This document shows positions 60,401-64,000 of a stretch of DNA of 64,000 nt, piece after piece (positions within the stretch are counted from its first letter, which is position 1; every line of letters starts with the position of its first letter). The notes below the pieces were generated by a model, which saw nothing but the letters and a program-made list of their open reading frames with translations, made no database searches and had not been told where the DNA came from. Location: contig CAXIPT010000003.1 of assembly GCA_964030475.1 (NCBI GenBank), positions 8,619,806 through 8,683,805 of the forward strand. The letters are read 5' to 3'. The translations under genes and the position numbers were made by a program. The DNA comes from Tethya wilhelma. Taxonomy: Eukaryota; Porifera; Demospongiae; Tethyida; Tethyidae.

Positions 60401-63400
60401 ATCTCAGAAACTACAGTGTCTTGCAAGATTCTACACAACCATTTTCAAGATAATTCGACTCGGGAACATAATTCTGTTTGGATCGTGGACCTGCCTTTCT
60501 TCAGATTATCCCATAACAGACACACGCACACACACACACAAAAAAACCCCGACTACCTCTGCATGTGCTATACATGTGCCGAGGCTTAATAAGTTGTTAG
60601 TTCAGTCAAATCCATATACACTTCCATTTAGATTGGCATACAGCTAGCTAGTGTACAACTCTCTGTGGCTGCAAAACAAACTGTTATTATGGCTGTGTAG
60701 CATAATACCTTAGTGTAATAGATAACAACAACTGCTCACATACAGTACATAAGGGTGTAATAACTATAACTGTTTACAGACGTATAAATGATTATTATGA
60801 CATGAATGCAGGTTCCATCTATGTGGGCTGATGCAGCTTATCCCTCCTTAAAACCCCTCAGCTCTTGGGTTAAAGACTTTGTGCTCAGGCTTCACTTTAT
60901 TCAAGTACGGTGCATACATACATACACTGTATGTATAACCCTAAAAATTATTGCTTTGATCTCTTCATGTTGTAGTATTGGATTGAACATGGCCATCCTA
61001 AATCATTCTGGCTATCAGGATTCTTTTTTCCTCAAGGCTTTCTCACTGGTACTCTTCAAAACCATGCTCGAAAGTATAACTTGCCCATTGATGAGTTGAG
61101 CTTCAAGTACACTGCACTGAAGATATACCGTGATCAAGAAGAGTACTATAATGCAGTACAGAAAGGTGAAGAAAGCACACTTAATGAACAGGTTGAAAAA
61201 CCTGAGGATGGAGTCTTAGTTCATGGATTGTTCATGGAAGCAATGCGGTGGGATGATGAGGAGATGGTTGTTGTTGATTCACTTGCAGGAGAAATGAACC
61301 CAGTAAGTATAGTCAATAATACCAAATTGCATGTATGACTTATATCATGTGGATGCATTCTCTTTAGCCTCTTCCCATGATGCACATGGAACCTCAACGT
61401 AACCATACACCTGATCCTGCTGATTACAACTCACCCCTCTACAAGACTGGTGCTCGAGCTGGTGTGTTGTCAACCACAGGTATGTTAACCGTAATACAGT
61501 CAAACCTCCGATAATGAACTCTACGAGAGGCAGACAACCTCTCTAAGGCAGCGCACAGATTGAAACTACCATAGTCATATATAGTCAAATGACAATTAGC
61601 TCCTAGAAAAGCCTTGCACAGCAAATATAGCCGAACTAAATTAGCTACAGAAGGCTCACTATTACCTGCAGATAGTGAGCAACTAGATGTTCGATGTCTA
61701 GTTTAGTACCATCTTCTCAATGGCTTGTGCAATCCATGACTCCCATGATAGCATAATTTGGTGAACCTCTGAGATAGGGACAACCTTAGGCCAACAGTCC
61801 TAATCCCAAAGTATCCTTTGTTTGAAGATTCTACTGCATTGAATGTGTGCTACTGTGGTATACTCTAATAACAGGGCTTAATTTTCTGGTTGGAGCTTGA
61901 GCTAGCTAATAGTGGCTTACACAGTGCAGCTGGCAGCTAGCATGTGCTAACCACATGTATGCGTACATGCCAATATAAATGTTCCACGCATTTTGAGAAT
62001 TTGCGCAATTTGCAAATTGCGCAGCGCATTTTGGATTTTTTTAAAATGCGCACGCATTTTGAATTATTCCTAAAATGCGCAAGAGCACTGCGCAATTTGC
62101 AAACTGCGTATATAATATTATATATAGTGTTTAATTTGCGCATGTCAAATTGCGCAACAGCAAACAGTGCAGCCACAAAGCCAACCCTCTACTCAATTAA
62201 CCTTGTACTATAAGTGCTTATTAGTGAACTTTTGAAGCCATGAGATATGGATAGCAAGCTTACACTGTCTGCCTGTCAGGTCTGTATAGGGGATAGCTTT
62301 ACATGCATGCATGCAGCTATATAATTTGTAAGCCTCTATTGAAATCGGTTCCCAACAGAAGGGTGTTGTGGGTAACCTCATGCAGTTCTTAGAACATTGT
62401 CCTGTCTGACTATGCCAAACAAGACGGAAGCACTAGATATCCATCAGTGCAAGTCATTCAATTGAAATATGCATACTCAATGTGAGGTCAGTAGAGAACA
62501 CAAGGGCTTTCTAATCTTGTATAACAATTGACAGGTATAGCTATACTAGCCTGAAGACATACAAGACTAATGATTGGAACGCTAGATGTAAAGTACATAC
62601 TGACTTTCAAGAGAATCATATCAGGTACAGTAGGTCATTGAATAAGACTAAGGTTATGCAGATGCATGCTGTTGATGAAGAGGTATGTCAACTTCAAGAG
62701 CTATGAACAGAGATCTGCTGCATACATGCATGTCAAGTTAGCAGGCTGAACATAAATACTAGGATGTAATACTAGTCTAATAGAAAGGAATACTGGCACT
62801 GGCACACTAGTACTGCAGACAGATCATACAACATTAAAAAAATACATGCAGGCTATGCCCTACCTGACAGGCTGTAAGAATACATTTCTTTTTATAAGCC
62901 TTCTTTCCAAATTGCGCAACTGGTATAGGTCGTTCCTAGTTTGCGCAATTTGCAAACTGCGCACAAAATTGCGCAATTTGCAAAATGCGTGCGCATTTTG
63001 ACGATTTCCAAAATGCGTTGCGCAATTTGCAAATTGCGCAAATCGTTAAAACGCGCGGAACATAAACACCCATTCAGTTTACTGTGTTTAATATTGTATA
63101 GCTAGAAATTTTCGAGGAGTTATATTTTTGCAGAAAGGTGATTGCAAAACTTTTTGCGATTTTATTTTCGAGGATCAAACAGCCCTGCCCCATATATTGA
63201 AATATGATGCTAAAATTTTCGCAGATTGATGGTGATCCATGAAAACAGCGAAATTTATACTCCTTGAAAATTTCTAGCTGTACGGTACTTGAATGTAGAT
63301 ATCAGGGCCTACAGGGCTAATTTTTACTGTTGGATTATACTTTTGCTCTCAGGTCATTCAACCAATTTTGTTGTGGCAGTACAACTTCCTTCTAAACAGC

Positions 63401-63456
63401 CTCAAGACTACTGGATCAGCAAGGGATCAGCTTTGCTCTGTCAGCTTGGGGAATAA
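22072..63456 (+). CDS. DNAH6: Axonemal dynein heavy chain, inner arm, DNAH6-like; ~84 exons, one in-frame stop
   Basis: About 84 exons join in frame to about 4,250 residues (human DNAH6: 4,158), from the ATG at 22072 to TAA at 63454-63456. N-terminal text such as [25 protein letters not shown] and GFLYLTP matches DNAH6 from memory; the C-terminus has [14 protein letters not shown] and GSALLCQL. Four P-loops appear in order ([33 protein letters not shown]), then the coiled-coil stalk and AAA5-6. It is the ATP-driven motor of the single-headed inner dynein arm of cilia. Clean exons and conserved motifs argue for an active gene. Two defects are present: a TAA at 37514-37516 in the AAA2 part, and an adapter-joined duplication of exons (51907-53015 repeated at 53916-55024) that should be counted once. 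Intron 40945-48193 contains other genes on the minus strand. Confidence 0.9.
26836..26913. repeat. Short palindromic element P1, copy 2
   Basis: Hairpin whose arms read TAACCTTGTTCCCAGGCTCC and the complement ending GGGCCTGGGAACAAGGCTA, with CACCTACCTTA / TAAGGTAGG continuing the stem. Confidence 0.85.
28674..28890. mobile_element. MITE M1, copy B
   Basis: Begins TACCGTATAGCGGGAAATTT and ends AAATTTCCCGCTATACGGTA, exact inverted ends. The interior consists of nested inverted repeats of CCACGAAAATTTTC. It lies in a dynein intron. Confidence 0.9.
29797..30571 (-). mobile_element. Dispersed element R3, copy 2 (inverted, longer)
   Basis: Reverse-complement relative of 16315-16890. It starts ATAAGCAAAGTTTTGTCTGT and ends in the hairpin around GGCGAGCGAAGCGAGCC. 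It is about 200 bp longer through extra sequence at about 30255-30530. Flanking copies of a simple GTCCGTCC tract lie at 29823-29850. Confidence 0.75.
32767..33147. mobile_element. MITE M1, copy C (long form)
   Basis: Outer ends TACCGTATAGCGGGAAATTT and AAATTTCCCGCTATACGGTA are inverted repeats as in copy B. About 170 bp of unrelated sequence in the middle separates two inner AATTTTCGTG blocks. Confidence 0.88.
34074..34140. repeat. Short palindromic element P1, copy 3
   Basis: TAGCCTTGTTCCCAGACTCC pairs with GGAGTCTGGGAACGAGGCTA across a loop of about 25 bases. Confidence 0.88.
34241..35411 (+). other. Dynein AAA1 (main ATPase site)
   Basis: Exons 34241-34402, 34485-34622, 34696-34849, 35063-35218 and 35286-35411. 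Walker A is GPAGTGKT and Walker B is CCFDEFNRI. Also conserved are [20 protein letters not shown] and [19 protein letters not shown]. All catalytic elements are intact. AAA1 hydrolyses the ATP that drives the power stroke. Confidence 0.93.
36044..38186 (+). other. Dynein AAA2 region, with in-frame TAA
   Basis: Exons 36044-36160, 36677-36862, 37259-37551, 37636-37739, 37796-37879 and 37953-38186. Walker A is GPTGGGKT. In exon 37259-37551 the frame reads MMFEV, then TAA (37514-37516), then [12 protein letters not shown], and continues across the splice to [13 protein letters not shown]. The family has a glutamine at that point, so one C-to-T change (CAA to TAA) explains it. Everything on both sides is conserved. 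Confidence 0.9.
36344..36508. repeat. Long (GT)n microsatellite
   Basis: About 165 bp of GT with few interruptions and one undetermined base (N) at 36407. The dynein exon at 36677 lies 170 bp downstream. Confidence 0.97.
38280..40336 (+). other. Dynein AAA3 region
   Basis: Exons 38280-38381, 38475-38594, 38667-38814, 39083-39372, 39439-39512, 39666-39773, 39835-39998, 40068-40199 and 40257-40336. Walker A GTTGVGKS is split across the intron at 38595. Walker B is [17 protein letters not shown]-like [21 protein letters not shown] is characteristic of axonemal heavy chains. An apparently open run past 39773 to the stop is an intron read-through. Confidence 0.9.
38933..39000. repeat. Short palindromic element P1, copy 4 (near-perfect hairpin)
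   Basis: TAGCCTCGTACCCAGGCCAC plus TCCCTCTTTT pairs with its exact complement ending GTGGCCTGGGTACGAGGCTA. There are 30 paired bases and a loop of 8. Confidence 0.95.
41062..42262. mobile_element. DNA transposon T1 with ~390-bp terminal inverted repeats, non-autonomous
   Basis: Left end ATGGACCGTATTCAATATTA at about 41062 and right end its complement at 42262. The arms extend inwards to about 41470 and 41850 and include CTCATTGTAAGTTTCTGCC, TTTACACTCTTAGTAGAATG and CAGTTACTTTNCTGTCC-like blocks. The unpaired middle (about 41480-41840) has no open frame. The left arm lacks seven bases present on the right (TTGTTCT near the end). A separate piece of the same end lies at 47939-48121. Confidence 0.9.
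42288..45207 (-). CDS. CTR9: CTR9 (Paf1 complex TPR subunit), N-terminal 8 exons only
   Basis: Exons in order are 45207-45145, 45080-44982, 44919-44856, 44795-44668, 44331-44194, 43879-43762, 43277-43021 and 42431-42288 (1,011 nt, 337 codons, open at the 3' end). The start [15 protein letters not shown], then [30 protein letters not shown] and [14 protein letters not shown] match CTR9 from memory; animal CTR9 is over 1,100 aa. The TPR helices fit its scaffold role in the Paf1 complex, which assists RNA polymerase II elongation and histone marking in the nucleus. The last exon ends in a good donor (CAG|GTACTG) but no further exon follows, because transposon T1 starts about 26 bp on. Two introns (after exons 6 and 7) use GC donors (CCAG|GCTAGT, AAG|GCAAGT). 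The piece is a truncated copy or half of a misjoined locus. Confidence 0.9.
42575..42784. mobile_element. MITE M1, copy D (subtype with TTTAGCTCC ends)
   Basis: Left end TACCGTTTAGCTCCAAATTT and right end AAATTTGGAGCTATACGGTA are inverted. Interior repeats ATTTTCGTG and CACGAAAAT. It lies in the last CTR9 intron present. Confidence 0.85.
45555..47622 (-). CDS. Protein-kinase-like protein of unknown function, at least 2 exons
   Basis: Main exon 46864-45555 (stop TGA) encodes about 436 residues. An upstream exon ending at 47403 (frame open from an ATG at 47622) joins it in phase: ...STLNDG + [10 protein letters not shown]. The C-terminal half looks like a protein-kinase C-lobe: [15 protein letters not shown] fits HxDxxxxN of the catalytic loop, and [11 protein letters not shown] sits where DFG would be, with glycine replaced by aspartate. 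A conventional glycine-rich loop is not obvious, so activity is uncertain. The N-terminal half ([20 protein letters not shown]...) matches nothing I know. An earlier reading of its start ([13 protein letters not shown]) would be intron sequence with a CA/GT tract. The true 5' end could lie further upstream. It sits 350 bp upstream of CTR9 on the same strand, inside the dynein intron. Confidence 0.6.
47939..48121. mobile_element. Solo end of transposon T1
   Basis: About 183 bp closely matching the right end of T1 (42080-42262) in the same orientation, from TGTTTCTTACTGAATATCTG to GAATACGGTCCAT. Its internal sequence (AAGATGGCTAAAATCACAG plus AAAATTAGG) is closer to the left T1 arm than to the right one. 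It ends 72 bp before the dynein exon at 48194. Confidence 0.85.
49448..50365. other. Dynein intron sequence 3' of the nested gene
   Basis: Non-coding stretch between the dynein exon ending 49447 and the nested minus-strand gene. An AATAAA on the minus strand at 50332-50327, 34 bp past the nested stop codon, is a likely polyadenylation signal. Nothing else is recognised. Confidence 0.6.
50366..51211 (-). CDS. Secreted cysteine-rich protein, single exon, nested in a dynein intron
   Basis: A continuous 281-codon frame with no intron. A hydrophobic N-terminus ([20 protein letters not shown]) is a good signal peptide. Then come a short linker with an N-glycosylation site (GNTTES) and a cysteine-rich body with about 17 cysteines. 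It contains [26 protein letters not shown] and [13 protein letters not shown] recall this pattern (GxWxxxAxxN ... CPxxWxEY ... CGR ... CGRxxGY) from uncharacterised sponge and cnidarian proteins; that is memory, not a search. The extracellular location is inferred. Function is unknown. An AATAAA lies 34 bp past the stop. The first ~156 bp recur at 53065-53220 because of the adapter-joined duplication. Confidence 0.85.
   Translation of the reverse strand: MKIFLAQVFLVLYSIVQSQGQPIVQPIVTIIQGNTTESCPADQVRELARGNITDQVRTKLEIVTPMLPSLQPQCGRGYWRQIAFFNTSDSSQDCPRGWSEYSTPERSCGRQTENSASCDSVTYSTRGRQYRKVCGRAIGYNHISADGFIRFGVSSDTADDNYVDGLSVTYGTPRNHIWTFAAGHGTVRYSIHRCPCDNSNHGQAPLPPPFVGDNYYCDSEDNGALWDGQDCTTSCCSYNSPPWFSVDLNSAVSEDIELRICADQNRGDEDIHIGLVQIFIQ
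51055..53015 (+). repeat. Apparent tandem duplication, copy 1
   Basis: 1,961 bp that recur at 53064-55024 with constant offset 2009. No difference was noticed in any part compared, intron or exon. It covers the start of the nested secreted gene and dynein exons 51907-52079, 52132-52216, 52276-52428, 52496-52594 and 52659-52862, plus part of the exon starting 52919. The last exon breaks off at 53015 without a donor and runs into adapter sequence. Confidence 0.95.
53016..53063 (+). other. Sequencing-library adapter remnant (Nextera / Tn5 mosaic end)
   Basis: Bases 53021-53052 read TCGTCGGCAGCGTC, then AG, then TGTGTATAAGAGACAG. This is the standard Nextera read-1 transposase adapter with one A missing from the AGATGTG part. 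It is flanked by five (TATCT) and eleven (TACGCTTGCAT) bases that fit neither neighbour. It is not part of the genome, and it joins the end of copy 1 to the start of copy 2 of the apparent duplication. Confidence 0.96.
53064..55024 (+). repeat. Apparent tandem duplication, copy 2
   Basis: Matches 51055-53015. Dynein exons fall at 53916-54088, 54141-54225, 54285-54437, 54505-54603, 54668-54871 and 54928-55053. The last is complete here and ends in a normal donor. The start of the nested gene (53220 downwards) is cut at the adapter, leaving only its first ~52 codons. This copy is the one continuous with downstream sequence; copy 1 is the one continuous with upstream sequence. Confidence 0.95.
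57976..58183. mobile_element. MITE M1, copy E (GCTAGAAATTTTCGAGG subtype)
   Basis: Left end TACTGTATAGCTAGAAATTT, right end CTCAAAAATTTCTTATCTAA, an imperfect inverted match. Interior blocks TTTTCGAGG and ATCCACGAAAACAG are shared with the copy at 63092-63287. Confidence 0.8.
58561..58752. mobile_element. MITE-like hairpin related to M1, copy F
   Basis: TACCATATAGCCGGAAATAT at the left and ATTTTTTCTGGCTATATGGT at the right are inverted. The interior repeats TTGACNGTCAAA and AATTTAAATTTG rather than the TTTTCG motif, so it is a separate subtype. Confidence 0.75.
59803..60811. repeat. Repeat-rich dynein intron (R2 and R1 copies)
   Basis: About 59985-60330 resembles the SINE-like repeat R2 (AATGGTGCACTAGCCTCG, TTTGAACCAGGTATGAGTG). 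About 60340-60545 is an R1 copy in the inverted orientation (CAGAAACTACAGTGTCTTGC, then an ACACACGCACACAC tail). Confidence 0.7.
61495..61860. repeat. Possible transposon fragment
   Basis: Starts ACAGTCAAACCTCCGATAAT, resembling ACAGTGGAACGTCCAATAAT at 1152, and ends near ATTCTACTGCATTG. The shared 5' motif suggests a repeated terminus. Boundaries are uncertain. Confidence 0.4.
61980..63062. mobile_element. DNA transposon T2 with palindrome-dense inverted repeats and TAAA target duplication
   Basis: Left end TGTTCCACGC and right end its near complement GCGCGGAACA, each flanked by TAAA (61976-61979 and 63063-63066), a candidate 4-bp target-site duplication. The arms of about 150-180 bp are inverted copies and contain nested palindromes such as TTGCGCAATTTGCAAATTGC and AAAATGCGCACGCATTTT. 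The 700-bp middle shows no gene. Confidence 0.85.
63092..63287. mobile_element. MITE M1, copy G
   Basis: Left end TATTGTATAGCTAGAAATTT and right end GAAAATTTCTAGCTGTACGG are inverted. Close relative of the copy at 57976-58183. It lies between T2 and the last dynein exon. Confidence 0.85.
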
Positions 63457-63659
63457 TATAATAGTCCAAGAAACAAACTAACATGTTATAGTTATGTCCC
63501 ACAGATCCATACTGGTATTAATGATAACTTGATCTATATAACAATAATAATAATAATAATATTATATAAGGATATCATTATACAATGTGTACTTGCTTAT
63601 AATAATAATTATTATATATGATCAATATGTAATTATTTCATAACAAATTAAATTCGTAG
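63457..63659. other. Intergenic region between convergent dynein and GH3-like genes
   Basis: Very AT-rich, with an (AAT)n tract at 63541-63560. It must contain both 3' ends. No clear AATAAA was found for the dynein. Confidence 0.6.
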
Positions 63660-63818
63660 TTAATTTTTCACAGTAAATGACCCTTCAAGGACATTGGAGG
63701 GAACAAATACCTTCTGGTCTGGCTGTTGACCACCAACATAAACTTTGTACTGGATCAGTGGAATGTACCAATTCTTATCATACAGCATCATCTGCTCTCC
63801 AGTAATTGTGAATGACAC
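63660..63818 (-). CDS. C-terminal exon of a glycoside hydrolase family 3-like protein
   Basis: On the minus strand an acceptor TTATAG precedes an open exon of 52 codons ending TAA (63662-63660). Its product has VSFTITGEQMMLYDKNWYIP, QYKVYVGGQQPDQ and LEGSFTVKN. This fits the fibronectin-III-like domain at the C-terminus of GH3 beta-glucosidases and beta-xylosidases (pattern F-x-L ... YD ... W-x-x-P ... Y-x-V-x-V-G-G ... G-x-F-x-V), from memory. The rest lies beyond the window end; no further exon could be identified in 63819-64000. GH3 enzymes cleave terminal beta-linked sugars, often outside the cell or in lysosomes. Identification rests on this one short exon. Confidence 0.6.
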   Translation of the reverse strand: MSFTITGEQMMLYDKNWYIPLIQYKVYVGGQQPDQKVFVPSNVLEGSFTVKN

Positions 63819-64000
63819 CTATAATTATGTGATAGAAAATTTTAATGTAGTAAACCCATGCATGTGTTGGTACATACATACTTCTGATGAGGTATGAAAG
63901 ATCAATGGGGTACAACTTTGCAATAATATTTAATGCTTGCATGCCTAGCTTGATTGTACTGTACTTTGACAGCACAAACTATTAAACCTGATGTTGAAAC

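Larger units (their letters stand above)
54928..63456 (+). other. Dynein AAA5, AAA6 and C-terminal domain
   Basis: Exons: 54928-55053, 55139-55257, 55621-55734, 55796-55883, 55946-56039, 56120-56406, 56470-56596, 56662-56973, 57029-57219, 57282-57375, 57443-57620, 57683-57745, 57803-57903, 58216-58320, 58394-58508, 59054-59175, 59291-59461, 59562-59648, 59710-59802, 60812-60904, 60976-61302, 61368-61479 and 63353-63456. Hallmarks are [27 protein letters not shown]-type [35 protein letters not shown] and [15 protein letters not shown] charged insert ([19 protein letters not shown], about 56829-56910) interrupts a normally compact region. The last intron (61480-63352) holds transposon T2 and a MITE. 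Confidence 0.9.

Overview
This is nuclear DNA from an animal. Genes are split into many short exons with GT-AG introns. Introns and flanks are AT-rich and full of small palindromic transposons and microsatellites, and the main gene is an axonemal dynein of metazoan type. A cysteine-rich secreted protein of a kind I associate with sponges and cnidarians, the compact introns and the abundant MITE-like hairpins suggest a marine invertebrate, most likely a sponge; that is inference. Two N characters (22583, 36407) and a sequencing-adapter remnant (53021-53052) show this is an imperfect draft assembly.

Layout. 1-2890 (+): last exons of an AK9-like (adenylate kinase 9) gene. 3198-17187 (+): complete 15-exon cytochrome P450 resembling CYP46A1 (about 510 aa). 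Its tenth intron is 7.8 kb and is packed with repeats: a THAP-encoding inverted-repeat transposon, a ~57-bp minisatellite and a ~1.2 kb direct duplication. 17925-21763 (-): complete 8-exon AUH-type methylglutaconyl-CoA hydratase (294 aa). 22072-63456 (+): a ~84-exon inner-arm axonemal dynein heavy chain, DNAH6-like (~4,250 aa), divergent from AUH across 308 bp. 63660-63818 (-): last exon of a probable glycoside hydrolase family 3 protein.

Other genes lie inside dynein introns on the opposite strand. Intron 40945-48193 holds the first eight exons of CTR9 (Paf1 complex) and a kinase-like gene. CTR9 is cut off beside a transposon end. Intron 49448-51906 holds a single-exon secreted cysteine-rich gene.

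Main anomalies. (1) A 1,961-bp exact-looking tandem duplication covering five dynein exons and part of a sixth is joined by a Nextera (Tn5) adapter, so it is almost certainly an assembly artefact. (2) The dynein has one in-frame TAA (37514-37516) where the family has a conserved glutamine. (3) The CTR9/kinase block is bracketed by copies of one transposon end, so it is either a captured segment or a misjoin. (4) Several families of palindromic elements recur through introns. AK9 and DNAH6 are both tied to cilia; the other genes (sterol P450, leucine catabolism, transcription elongation) look like unrelated neighbours.

Exon limits come from reading-frame continuity, GT/AG sites and remembered family sequences. 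No alignment was run, so single-base errors in some limits are possible.
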